Part shown: piece by piece, positions 25,790 to 34,002 of the stretch
How positions within the stretch are numbered: position 1 is the stretch's first letter
How the letters are laid out: every line of letters begins with the position of its first letter
Source: Streptomyces sp. BK340
GTDB lineage: Bacteria; Actinomycetota; Actinomycetes; Streptomycetales; Streptomycetaceae
Assembly (NCBI RefSeq): GCF_007827595.1
Contig: NZ_VISR01000002.1
Coordinates: 607,282 to 671,281, forward strand
Length of the DNA stretch: 64,000 nt
Direction: 5' to 3'
Notes under the pieces: model-generated
The model's database searches: none
Told to the model about the DNA's origin: nothing
The model's input: only the letters and a program-made list of their open reading frames with translations
Made by a program: the position numbers and the translations under genes

Positions 25790-26947
25790 GTGGCCGGATC
25801 GGCTGACTTCGACCTGTACCGCCCGTCCGAGGAGCACGACATGCTCCGGGACGCCGTCCGTTCGCTGGTCGAGGCGAAGATCGCGCCGTTCGCCGCCGCG
25901 GTCGACGAGGAGGCCCGCTTCCCGCAGGAGGCCCTCGACGCCCTGGTCGCCAACGAGCTGCACGCCGTGCACGTACCCGAGGAGTACGGCGGCGCCGGCG
26001 CCGACGCGCTCGCCACGGTCATCGTGATCGAGGAAGTGGCCCGCGCCTGTGTGTCCTCCTCCCTCATCCCGGCCGTGAACAAGCTGGGCTCCCTCCCGGT
26101 CATCCTGTCCGGCTCCGAGGACCTGAAGAAGCAGTACCTCACCCCGCTCGCCAAGGGCGACGCGATGTTCTCGTACTGCCTCTCCGAGCCGGAGGCGGGC
26201 TCGGACGCGGGCGGCATGACGACCAAGGCGGTCCGCGACGGCGACCACTACGTCCTCAACGGCGTCAAGCGCTGGATCACCAACGCAGGCGTCTCCGAGT
26301 ACTACACGGTCATGGCCGTGACCGACCCGACCAAGCGCACCAAGGGCATCTCCGCCTTCGTCGTCGAGAAGTCGGACGAGGGCGTCTCCTTCGGCGCCCC
26401 GGAGAAGAAGCTCGGCATCAAGGGCTCCCCGACCCGCGAGGTCTACCTCGACAACGTCCGCATCCCCGCCGACCGCATCATCGGCGAGGAGGGCACCGGC
26501 TTCGCCACCGCCATGAAGACCCTGGACCACACCCGCATCACCATCGCGGCCCAGGCCCTCGGTGTCGCCCAGGGCGCCCTCGACTACGCCAAGGGCTACG
26601 TCCAGGAGCGCAAGCAGTTCGGCAAGCCGATCGCCGACTTCCAGGGCATCCAGTTCATGCTCGCCGACATGGCCATGAAGATCGCCGCCGCCCGCGCCCT
26701 GACGTACCAGGCCGCGGCCGCCTCGGAGCGCGGCGACAAGGACCTCACCTTCCAGGGCGCGGCCGCCAAGTGCTTCGCCTCGGACGTGGCCATGGAGGTC
26801 ACCACCGACGCCGTCCAGCTGCTCGGCGGCTACGGCTACACCCGTGACTACCCGGTGGAGCGCATGATGCGCGATGCGAAAATCACGCAAATCTACGAAG
26901 GAACGAACCAGGTCCAGCGGATCGTCATGGCCCGCAACCTGCCGTAA
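25790..26947 (+). CDS. Acyl-CoA dehydrogenase
   Basis: A 385-residue FAD enzyme for the first step of beta-oxidation of acyl-CoAs. Conserved signatures are CLSEPEAGSDAGG, RWITNAGVSEYY, the substrate loop KKLGIKGSPTREV, and QLLGGYGYTRDYPVERMMRDAK. The catalytic glutamate is in IYEGTNQVQR close to the C terminus. The GTG start gives the normal family N terminus. The gene is monocistronic, with a strong terminator immediately after it. Chain-length specificity cannot be told; short- or medium-chain is likely. Confidence 0.95.
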   Translation: MAGSADFDLYRPSEEHDMLRDAVRSLVEAKIAPFAAAVDEEARFPQEALDALVANELHAVHVPEEYGGAGADALATVIVIEEVARACVSSSLIPAVNKLGSLPVILSGSEDLKKQYLTPLAKGDAMFSYCLSEPEAGSDAGGMTTKAVRDGDHYVLNGVKRWITNAGVSEYYTVMAVTDPTKRTKGISAFVVEKSDEGVSFGAPEKKLGIKGSPTREVYLDNVRIPADRIIGEEGTGFATAMKTLDHTRITIAAQALGVAQGALDYAKGYVQERKQFGKPIADFQGIQFMLADMAMKIAAARALTYQAAAASERGDKDLTFQGAAAKCFASDVAMEVTTDAVQLLGGYGYTRDYPVERMMRDAKITQIYEGTNQVQRIVMARNLP

Positions 26948-26966
26948 GGCACGCCCTCCGCACTTC

Positions 26967-27003
26967 CCGGCAGCCCCCGTCCGCCTCGGACGGGGGCTGC
27001 CGG
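26967..27003. terminator. Terminator after acyl-CoA dehydrogenase
   Basis: CCGGCAGCCCCCGTCC and its exact complement form 16-base arms around GCCTC, 20 bases past the stop. Confidence 0.88.
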
Positions 27004-27065
27004 CGTAGCGTGGACAGCGGGGGGTGTTCCCGGGCCCGGTCCCGGTCACGGAAGGCACCGTCACC

Positions 27066-27845
27066 ATGCCCACCAGCGAATCCCTCGACGGCCGGCGCGC
27101 GCTGGTCACCGGCGGCACCAGGGGCACCGGAGCCGCCGTCGCCGAACGCCTGCGCCGGGCCGGCGCGAGCGTGCTCGTCACCGCCCGCAGCCGCCCCGAC
27201 GAGGTCGACGAGAAGACGTTCGTCGCGGCGGACCTCTCCACCGCCGAGGGCGCCGCCGAGGTCGTCTCCGAGGTGCACGCCCGCCTGGGCGGCGCCGACA
27301 TCCTCGTCCACACCCTGGGGGGATCCGAGGCTCCGGCCGGCGGCTTCGCGGCCCTCGGCGAGGCCGACTGGGCCCGCGAGCTGACCGTCAACCTGCTGGC
27401 CGCCGTACGCCTGGACCGCGGCCTGCTGCCCGGGATGATCGAGGCCGGCCGGGGCGTGATCGTGCACGTCACCTCCATCCAGCGCCGGATGCCGCTGTGG
27501 AACGGCACCCTCGCCTACGCCGCCGCCAAGGCCGCGCTGACCACCTACAGCAAGGGCCTGGCCAACGAGGTCGCCCGGCACGGGATACGGGTCACCGCGG
27601 TCTCGCCCGGGTTCATCCGGACCAGCGCGGCCGACCAGTTGGTGACCCGGATCGCCGAAGAGGCGGGCGTCACCCGGGAGGTGGCTCTGGACCGGCTCAT
27701 GGACTCCCTCGGCGGCATCCCGCTCGGGCGTCCCGACCGCCCCGAGGAGGTCGCCGACCTGATCGCCTTCCTGGTCTCCGACCGTGCGTCGGCCATCCTC
27801 GGCGCCGAGTACGTCATCGACGGCGGCACGACCCCCACCGTCTGA
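27066..27845 (+). CDS. Short-chain dehydrogenase/reductase
   Basis: A 259-residue classical SDR with the cofactor motif [16 protein letters not shown], catalytic serine in HVTSIQRR and the YAAAK tyrosine-lysine pair. VSPGFIRT and the C-terminal [12 protein letters not shown] are typical of the FabG-like group. Arginines after the first strand suggest NADP. The start at 27066 has GGAAGG ten bases upstream; the frame is open further but without homology. Substrate unknown. It is followed by the copper-storage-like gene 125 bases on. Confidence 0.9.
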   Translation: MPTSESLDGRRALVTGGTRGTGAAVAERLRRAGASVLVTARSRPDEVDEKTFVAADLSTAEGAAEVVSEVHARLGGADILVHTLGGSEAPAGGFAALGEADWARELTVNLLAAVRLDRGLLPGMIEAGRGVIVHVTSIQRRMPLWNGTLAYAAAKAALTTYSKGLANEVARHGIRVTAVSPGFIRTSAADQLVTRIAEEAGVTREVALDRLMDSLGGIPLGRPDRPEEVADLIAFLVSDRASAILGAEYVIDGGTTPTV

Positions 27846-27970
27846 AGCCGCCCTGTGGGCCGAACGGGTGCGAGGCGGGACAGGCGTCGAATGGCAGAGC
27901 GGGGCACTCCGGCGTAGGACGGAAGCACACGGGGCCCGCCCCGGACCCCTCTCCCTCCCCAGGAGGAGCC

Positions 27971-28336
27971 ATGACCCAGCCCGGAACCACCATGCCCGCC
28001 ATGACCAAGGAGATGCAGGACTGCGTCGAGGCCTGCATGACGTGCCACAACGTCTGCGAGGAGACCATGAGCTCCTGCATGCAGATGGGCGGCCAGGCCC
28101 AGATGCAGATCATGCGCGCGCTCATGGACTGCTCCGAGATGACCCGCATGTGCGCCGACATGATGATGCGCCGCTCGCCGATGTCCGCCGACATGTGCGC
28201 GATGTGCGCCAGGGCCTGTGACATGTGCGCCGAGGCGTGTATGTCCATGCCCGACGACAAGCAGATGATGCGCTGTGCCGAGGCGTGTCGCCGCGCCGCG
28301 GAGATGTGCCGGGCGATGGCGGGCGCACGCATGTGA
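27971..28336 (+). CDS. Cysteine- and methionine-rich four-helix bundle copper-storage protein (Csp3-like)
   Basis: A 121-residue protein with 15 cysteines and 27 methionines. Repeated CxxxC and CxxC motifs run along predicted helices (CVEACMTCHNVC, CAMCARACDMCAEAC, CAEACRRAAEMC), the layout of cytosolic Csp proteins that bind many Cu(I) ions inside a four-helix bundle. No signal peptide is visible, which fits Csp3 rather than exported Csp1. The ribosome-binding site is strong (AGGAGGAG, two bases short of the ATG-adjacent CC). It probably buffers or stores cytosolic copper. I saw no clear CsoR site upstream. A 14-base hairpin follows the gene. Confidence 0.92.
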   Translation: MTQPGTTMPAMTKEMQDCVEACMTCHNVCEETMSSCMQMGGQAQMQIMRALMDCSEMTRMCADMMMRRSPMSADMCAMCARACDMCAEACMSMPDDKQMMRCAEACRRAAEMCRAMAGARM

Positions 28337-28353
28337 TCCCTGCCCATGAGGGC

Positions 28354-28385
28354 GTTCAAGGGCACCCCAGTGGGTGCCCTTGAAC
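28354..28385. terminator. Terminator after copper-storage gene
   Basis: GTTCAAGGGCACCC and its exact complement surround CAGT. The hairpin ends 22 bases before the next start codon. Confidence 0.85.
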
Positions 28386-28407
28386 ATCTTTGCGGCACGC
28401 TGGGGTC

Positions 28408-29226
28408 ATGATCGAGACGGATGCGACGGCGGCCTTCGACGCCGCCGAGCGGGCGATGTGGGCGGGGCGGACCGAGGCGTACGCCGCGAGCTTCGGCCGG
28501 CTGTGCGCGTACCCGGTGCCCGCGCTGCTGGACGCGGCCCGGGTCGGCGCGGGGACGCGGGTCCTCGACGTCGGGACCGGGACCGGCACGGCCGCCCTGG
28601 CGGCGCAGGAGCGGGGCGCGCTGGTACGGGCCGTGGACGCCGACGCCGGCATGGTTGCCGGGGCGCGGCGGCGCGGGGTGGCCGCCGAGATCGCCGTCCT
28701 GCCCGAACTGCCCTTCCCTGACGGTGAGTTCGACGCGGTGGTCGGCAACTTCGTACTCAACCACGTGGGCCGGCCGCGGGCCGCGCTCGCCGAGCTGCGG
28801 CGGGTGCTGCGACCCGGCGGACGGATCGCCCTGACGCTGTGGGGCGCCCGGCGCGGGGCCGGACAGGAGCTGCTCGGGCAGGCGTGCGCGGCCGGCGGTG
28901 CCGTACCGCCGTCGTACCTGCCGCGCCTGGACCCGGACGAGGACTTCACGCGCACCCCGCAGGGCCTGGCGGAGCTGCTCGCGCAGGCCGGGTTCGGCGG
29001 TGCCGAGGCGGCCGAGCTGGCCTGGGATCACCGGGCCGGCGTCGAGGAGTGGTGGGGCGGTGCGGCCGGCGGGGTCGCCACCGTCGGGCTGGTCGTGACC
29101 TCCCAGGACGCGGAGACGGTCGCCCGGATCCGGCGGGAGTACGAGCGGCTGAGCGCCGCATACGCGGACGGGGAAGGGCGGCTCGCCCTTCCCCATGTCT
29201 CGCTGCTCGCCTCCGCGATGGCCTAG
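28408..29226 (+). CDS. Class I SAM-dependent methyltransferase
   Basis: A 272-residue methyltransferase of the UbiE/Methyltransf_11 type. Motif I is VLDVGTGTGTAALAA, the acidic residue binding the ribose is in VRAVDADAGM, and FDAVVGNFVLNHVGRP and LRRVLRPGGRIALTLWG are motifs II and III. The chosen ATG (28408) starts shortly before the first helix. It is cytoplasmic, with the methyl acceptor unknown; small metabolites or quinones are typical. It converges on the LCP gene 29223 with a four-base overlap of the ends. Confidence 0.87.
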   Translation: MIETDATAAFDAAERAMWAGRTEAYAASFGRLCAYPVPALLDAARVGAGTRVLDVGTGTGTAALAAQERGALVRAVDADAGMVAGARRRGVAAEIAVLPELPFPDGEFDAVVGNFVLNHVGRPRAALAELRRVLRPGGRIALTLWGARRGAGQELLGQACAAGGAVPPSYLPRLDPDEDFTRTPQGLAELLAQAGFGGAEAAELAWDHRAGVEEWWGGAAGGVATVGLVVTSQDAETVARIRREYERLSAAYADGEGRLALPHVSLLASAMA

Positions 29227-30521
29227 TTGCCGGTGACGGTCACCTTCTCGTCGTTCTTCAACTGGCTCACCAGCGTCTTCACCTTCGCCTTGTCCCAGAC
29301 GAGGTTGCCGCCGGTGGACCCGGAGATCGGCATGTTCATCGAGGTGCCGTCACCGCCGCTGACGCCCTTCATCGCCCAGAACATGGACGCCAGGTCCCAC
29401 AGGCCCATGTCCTTGTCGACGATCAGGGAGTCCAGGCCCGCGCCCATGGTCGGGTAGAGCTTGAAGGGGTTCAGGACCGTCGACGGGGTGGCGACCTGGT
29501 GGGCCAGCGCGGCCAGGAACTTCTGCTGGTTCTTGGTGCGCTGCAGGTCGCTGGTGGCGAAGGCGTGCCGGGTGCGGACGAAGGCGAGGGCCTGCTGGCC
29601 GTTGAGGGTCTGCTTGCCCGCCTTGAAGTCGGCGCCGGACCACTTGTCCTTGAAGCCCTTGTCGATGTCGATGTCGACACCGCCGACCGCGTCCACGATG
29701 TTCGCGAAGCCCTGGAAGCCGATCTCCACGTAGTGGTCGATGTGCAGACCGGTGTTGTACTCGATCGTGCGCACGAGGAGGGTCGGGCCGTCCTCGGCGT
29801 AGGCCGCGTTCAGCTTCTCGTGCCGGCCCTTGGCCGGGTAGACCTTCCCGGACGACGACCCCTTGTACGAGGGGACCTCCACGTCCGAGTCGCGCGGCAG
29901 CGAGATCAGCGTGTCGCCGTTGTCGCCGACGTGCAGGATCATCATCGAGTCGGTGCGCTTGCCCTGGGCGGCACCGGTGTGCAGCTTCTTCTCGTCCGCC
30001 TTGGACATGCCCTCGCGGCTGTCCGAGCCGACGATCAGGTAGTTCGTGCCCGAGCCGGCCTCCGGCCGGTCGATGACCGTCGCCAGGTCGACCTCGCGGC
30101 GCAGCTTCGAGTCGGCCCAGAAGTACGTCGCCACCGACGTGACGATCAGCACACTCGCCAGCGTGATCGCGGTCCACTTGATGCGACGGCGCCAGTTCGG
30201 CCGCGGCCGGTACTGCCCGGCGGCCGGGTCCGCGTCGTTGGGCACGGAGCCGCCGCCCTGGCCTCCGCCGTAGACCTGGCCCGTGTTGTAGCCGCTGTCG
30301 TACTCGCCGTAGCCGGCGCCGTCGTCGTATCCCTGGCCGTCGACGTACGACGGCTGCTGCGGGACCCCGGCGCCGTACCCGCGCTGCTGCCCGGGCGGTC
30401 CCGCAGGGCCGCGCCGCACCTGGCGCATCACACGGGCGCCTTCCGGCTGCGTGCCGCCGCTGCCGCGTCCGTAGCGCGGGCCGCGATTGTCGTCGGACCA
30501 TCCCTGGGGCCAGTCATTCAT
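29223..30521 (-). CDS. LytR-CpsA-Psr (LCP) family glycopolymer transferase 1
   Basis: A 432-residue type II membrane protein. A cytoplasmic Gly/Tyr/Gln-rich tail of about 110 residues precedes one helix (WTAITLASVLIVTSVATYFW). The extracellular LCP domain has GSDSREG, KRTDSMMILHV, SLPRDS, KLNAAYA, IVDAVGGVDI and FVRTRHAF. The conserved arginines and aspartates bind polyprenyl pyrophosphate, and the enzymes transfer wall polymers to peptidoglycan. No C-terminal LytR_C domain is present. ATG 30521 gives the usual MNDWPQGW start. First of five LCP genes in this region. Confidence 0.92.
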   Translation of the reverse strand: MNDWPQGWSDDNRGPRYGRGSGGTQPEGARVMRQVRRGPAGPPGQQRGYGAGVPQQPSYVDGQGYDDGAGYGEYDSGYNTGQVYGGGQGGGSVPNDADPAAGQYRPRPNWRRRIKWTAITLASVLIVTSVATYFWADSKLRREVDLATVIDRPEAGSGTNYLIVGSDSREGMSKADEKKLHTGAAQGKRTDSMMILHVGDNGDTLISLPRDSDVEVPSYKGSSSGKVYPAKGRHEKLNAAYAEDGPTLLVRTIEYNTGLHIDHYVEIGFQGFANIVDAVGGVDIDIDKGFKDKWSGADFKAGKQTLNGQQALAFVRTRHAFATSDLQRTKNQQKFLAALAHQVATPSTVLNPFKLYPTMGAGLDSLIVDKDMGLWDLASMFWAMKGVSGGDGTSMNMPISGSTGGNLVWDKAKVKTLVSQLKNDEKVTVTGN

Positions 30522-30639
30522 GCGCCCCAGTGTGCAGGGCGCGGGTGTGGGCCTTACAAGGGGTGTCGGAAAATCAGAGCGGCGCTGTTGCGAAGCCGTC
30601 ACAAATTCCGTGAATGTCCTTCGGCATAAGGTGGGGGCC

Positions 30640-31188
30640 ATGACAGATCAGGCCTCGGACGCGGATCCGGACATCCCGGGCAAGCCGATATCCGCTTCCC
30701 GCACCACCCTCAGCCACATCATGACCCACAACGACACCAACCTGCTGGGGACGGTGCACGGCGGGGTGATCATGAAACTGGTCGACGACGCGGCGGGCGC
30801 GGTGGCCGGCCGGCACTCCGGCGGTCCCGCCGTCACCGCGTCCATGGACGAGATGGCCTTCCTCGAACCGGTCCGCGTGGGCGACCTGGTCCATGTGAAG
30901 GCCCAGGTCAACTGGACCGGCCGGACCTCGATGGAAGTCGGCGTGCGGGTCCTGGCCGAACGCTGGAACGAGTCGACGCCGCCGACCCAGGTCGGCTCGG
31001 CCTATCTGGTCTTCGCGGCCGTGGACGCCGACGGCAAGCCGCGCCGGGTGCCCCCGGTGATCGCGGAGACCGAGCGCGACCGCCGCCGCAACCAGGAGGC
31101 CCAGATCCGCCGCACCCACCGCCTGGCCCGCCGACGCGAGATCCGCGAGCTGCGCGAGAGGCGCGCGGCGCAGGGCTTCGAGGACTAG
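30640..31188 (+). CDS. Acyl-CoA thioesterase, hotdog fold (YciA/BFIT type)
   Basis: A 182-residue thioesterase. The hotdog domain shows HIMTHNDTNLLGTVHGGVIMKLVDDAAG, with the catalytic Asn/His/Gly/Gly and Asp residues, and ASMDEMAFLEPVRVGDLV. It hydrolyses acyl-CoAs in the cytoplasm. An unusual basic, arginine-rich C-terminal helix (about 140-182) follows the domain; it could bind nucleic acid or membranes. ATG 30640 was chosen because the N-terminal extension lacks homology. It is divergent from LCP1 across 118 bases. Confidence 0.9.
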   Translation: MTDQASDADPDIPGKPISASRTTLSHIMTHNDTNLLGTVHGGVIMKLVDDAAGAVAGRHSGGPAVTASMDEMAFLEPVRVGDLVHVKAQVNWTGRTSMEVGVRVLAERWNESTPPTQVGSAYLVFAAVDADGKPRRVPPVIAETERDRRRNQEAQIRRTHRLARRREIRELRERRAAQGFED

Positions 31189-31275
31189 AGCCTGACCCAG
31201 GGCCTGCCCAGGATCTGCCCCAGGATCTGCCCGGACCTCCGGGCCGTCCAGGGCTCCTGTGCCTCCCGGGTCCTC
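31189..31275. repeat. Short direct repeats (CTGCCCCAGGAT-like) between convergent genes
   Basis: Two to three imperfect copies of a 12-13 base unit, CTGCCCAGGAT / CTGCCCCAGGAT, occupy the gap between the thioesterase and LCP2 genes. It probably acts only as a convergent spacer. Confidence 0.4.
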
Positions 31276-32790
31276 CTAGGCCCCTTGGGAGGCTTCCCCG
31301 GAAGCCGAGCAGACCACCTCGTTGCCGCGCAGCGCGCTCTGCTCCGGCCTGGCCGGGTCCTCGACCTTCACTTGGTGCACGGTCTTGAAGTCGGACCCGC
31401 CGGTCACCTTCAGCGTCTGGCCCATCCCCGGTACCGCGCGCAGCGCGCTGCCGGGCAGGGCCGCGGCCAGGGTGCGGGCGGAGCGGTCCCAGCGGGGGTC
31501 GTAGGAGATCACCGTGCGCCTGACGTCGTGCACGGTCGCGGTGGTCGGCCGGTGGGTGGTGGCGAAGCCGGCCGCCGCGAGCGCCGCGTCGATCCGCTTG
31601 GCGAGCCCGGCCGTGCCGGTGCCGTTCTCCACCTGGACCCGGACCTGCCGCGGGGCGACCTCGACCGGCGCGGGCCGAGGTCCGCGGTGCGGGTGGTCCA
31701 CGGCGAGCGGCTTGTCGTCGCGCAGGGCCTGGAAGAGCCGGCCGGACGCCGCCGGATCCCACTTCAGGGTCGATCCGAGGCCCTTGACCTGGAAGTTCAT
31801 CTGGCCGATGGGCACCATGGAGAACTCGGAGGAGGACGGGGAGAAGTTCCGCATCGCCCGGCCGAGGTCGAGCAGCTCGTCGGTGCCGAAGCCCTCGTCG
31901 GCCCGTACCGAGCCGAGCACCGCCCGGGTCACGTCCCGGAAGCGCATCGGGTTCAGCAGCACCCCGGAGGAGGTGGCCCGCTCGATCAGCGAGGCCAGGA
32001 ACCGCTGCTGACGCTTCATCCGGCCCAGGTCGCTCGCCCCGTCCACGTGCCGGGCGCGCACGTACTGCAGCGCCTGGCCGCCGTTGAGGGTGTAGGTGCC
32101 GGGCGCGAGGTCGAGTCCGGTGTACGAGTCCTTCAGCGGCGTCGCCGTGCAGATGCGGACGCCGCCGAGCACGTCCACGGTCTTCATGAAGCTGGTGAAG
32201 TCGACCTCCAGATAGTGGTCGATCTTCACATGGGTCATGTTCTCGACCGTGGCGATGGTCAGCTGGGGACCGCCCTCGGCGTAGGCCGCGTTCAGTTTGG
32301 CGGGGTGCGGGGCGTGCCGCCGGCCGGTGCCCGGGTCGACGCGCTCGGGCACCTCGGCGTAGGAGTCGCGCGGCAGGCTCACCACGCTCGCCCGCTCCCG
32401 GTCCTCCGAGATGTGCACGATCATCATCGTGTCGGTGCAGTGGCAGGGCTGTCCGCCCAGCCGGTACGCGCGCCGCTGCGACTCGCTGATCTTGTCCCGG
32501 CCGTCGGTGCCGACCAGCAGGACGTTCATGCCGTGCCCCGCGCGGGGCCGGTTCTTCATGTCCTTGAAGGCGTCGACCCGGGTGATGCCGGCGTCCAGGC
32601 TGGTGACGACCGCATGGCCGATCCCGGCGGAGGCGAGCACGACCACGGACAGCGTGGTCACCGCCCGCATGGCCCAGCGCGGCCGTCTGGGGCGCGGGGG
32701 CCGCACGACCCGTTCGGGCTGCCGTGGCACCCGGCGGGGCTGTTGCGGTCGGCGCTGCGGCCGGGCGGGGGACCTAGGCGGGCTGGGCAA
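31276..32790 (-). CDS. LCP family glycopolymer transferase 2, with LytR_C domain
   Basis: A 504-residue type II membrane protein. A basic Pro/Arg-rich tail precedes a helix at about 42-65. The LCP domain has GTDGRDK, TDTMMIVHIS, SLPRDSYAEVP, KLNAAYAEGG, TVDVLGGVRI and QYVRARHVDGASDL. A loop with CxC (GQPCHCTD) is an unusual insertion next to the catalytic aspartate. The C-terminal LytR_C domain (about 375-470) starts VRVQVENGTGTAGLA. The protein would transfer a polyprenyl-linked glycan to peptidoglycan. It is divergent from the GT2 gene. Confidence 0.9.
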   Translation of the reverse strand: MPSPPRSPARPQRRPQQPRRVPRQPERVVRPPRPRRPRWAMRAVTTLSVVVLASAGIGHAVVTSLDAGITRVDAFKDMKNRPRAGHGMNVLLVGTDGRDKISESQRRAYRLGGQPCHCTDTMMIVHISEDRERASVVSLPRDSYAEVPERVDPGTGRRHAPHPAKLNAAYAEGGPQLTIATVENMTHVKIDHYLEVDFTSFMKTVDVLGGVRICTATPLKDSYTGLDLAPGTYTLNGGQALQYVRARHVDGASDLGRMKRQQRFLASLIERATSSGVLLNPMRFRDVTRAVLGSVRADEGFGTDELLDLGRAMRNFSPSSSEFSMVPIGQMNFQVKGLGSTLKWDPAASGRLFQALRDDKPLAVDHPHRGPRPAPVEVAPRQVRVQVENGTGTAGLAKRIDAALAAAGFATTHRPTTATVHDVRRTVISYDPRWDRSARTLAAALPGSALRAVPGMGQTLKVTGGSDFKTVHQVKVEDPARPEQSALRGNEVVCSASGEASQGA

Positions 32791-32918
32791 GGGACACCTC
32801 CGGGCTGCGGCCGTATGTGGGATTTGTGAGAACCGTAGGCCGATACGATCTCCAGCCCGCCTGCACGCGCCCGGCGGCGCGCACCGGTGTCCCCCGTTCG
32901 CGGTAACGTGAGCCCTCT

Positions 32919-33947
32919 ATGAACGCCAAGCCCGACGTGCGACACCCCGCCGTTTCTGTGATCATGCCCGTCCTCAACGAGGAGCGGCATCTGCGCGGGG
33001 CCGTCCAAGCGATCCTCGCGCAGGAGTACGCCGGCGAGATGGAGGTCGTGATCGCCCTCGGTCCGTCAAAGGACCGCACGGACGAGATCGCCGCCGAGCT
33101 GGTCGCGGAAGACCCCCGTGTGCACACCGTCCCGAACCCCACCGGCCGCACCCCCGCCGCGCTGAACGCGGCGATCAAGGCCTCCCGGCACCCGATCGTG
33201 GTCCGTGTCGACGGCCACGGCATGCTCTCGCCGAACTACATCGCGACCGCCGTGCGGCTCCTGGAGGAGACCGGCGCGCAGAACGTCGGCGGCATCATGC
33301 ACGCCGAGGGCGAGAACGACTGGGAGCACGCGGTCGCCGCAGCCATGACCTCGAAGGTCGGCGTCGGCAACGCGGCCTTCCACACCGGTGGCCAGGCGGG
33401 CCCCGCCGAGACGGTCTACCTCGGTGTCTTCCGCCGCGAGGCGCTGGAGCAACAGGGCGGCTACAACGAGGAGTTCATCCGCGCCCAGGACTGGGAGCTG
33501 AACTTCCGCATCCGCGAGGCGGGCGGCCTGATCTGGTTCTCGCCGGAGCTGAAGGTGTCGTACCGGCCGCGGCCGAGCGTGAAGGCGCTCGCCAAGCAGT
33601 ACAAGGACTACGGCCGCTGGCGCCATGTCGTCGCCCGCTACCACGAGGGCTCCATCAACCTGCGCTACCTCGCCCCGCCGACCGCGGTGTGCGCCATAGC
33701 GGCGGGTCTCGTGGTGGGCGCCGCCCTCACGCCGTGGGGTCTGGTGATCCCCGGCGGCTACCTGGCGGCGATCGTGGCGGGTTCGGTCCCGGCGGGCAAG
33801 GGGCTGCCGGCCAAGGCCCGGCTGCAGATCCCGGCGGCCCTCGCGACCATGCACATGTCGTGGGGCTGGGGCTTTCTGACCAGCCCCAGGTCCCTGGCGA
33901 GGCGAGTGATCGCCTCGCGGCGGCCGGCGGTGCTCGAACCCCGCTGA
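32919..33947 (+). CDS. Family 2 glycosyltransferase with C-terminal membrane helices
   Basis: A 342-residue GT-A fold enzyme. The N terminus is SVIMPVLNEERHLRGAVQ, the nucleotide-sugar metal motif is in VVRVDGHGMLS, and the acceptor-side motif is FIRAQDWELNFRIREAGG. Two or three hydrophobic helices lie near the C terminus (about 245-290), so it works at the inner face of the membrane, probably on a lipid-linked acceptor. It sits between LCP genes, which suggests it helps build the polymer that they attach. A -10-like TAACGT close to the ATG points to a very short leader. Confidence 0.9.
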   Translation: MNAKPDVRHPAVSVIMPVLNEERHLRGAVQAILAQEYAGEMEVVIALGPSKDRTDEIAAELVAEDPRVHTVPNPTGRTPAALNAAIKASRHPIVVRVDGHGMLSPNYIATAVRLLEETGAQNVGGIMHAEGENDWEHAVAAAMTSKVGVGNAAFHTGGQAGPAETVYLGVFRREALEQQGGYNEEFIRAQDWELNFRIREAGGLIWFSPELKVSYRPRPSVKALAKQYKDYGRWRHVVARYHEGSINLRYLAPPTAVCAIAAGLVVGAALTPWGLVIPGGYLAAIVAGSVPAGKGLPAKARLQIPAALATMHMSWGWGFLTSPRSLARRVIASRRPAVLEPR

Positions 33948-33960
33948 GCCCAGGAACGAA

Positions 33961-33993
33961 GAGGGCCCCTCCGCATGCCGCGGAGGGGCCCTC
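33961..33993. terminator. Bidirectional terminator between GT2 and LCP3
   Basis: GAGGGCCCCTCCGC and its exact complement surround ATGCC. It is placed between convergent gene ends. Confidence 0.87.
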
Positions 33994-34002
33994 GTGCTGC
34001 GT

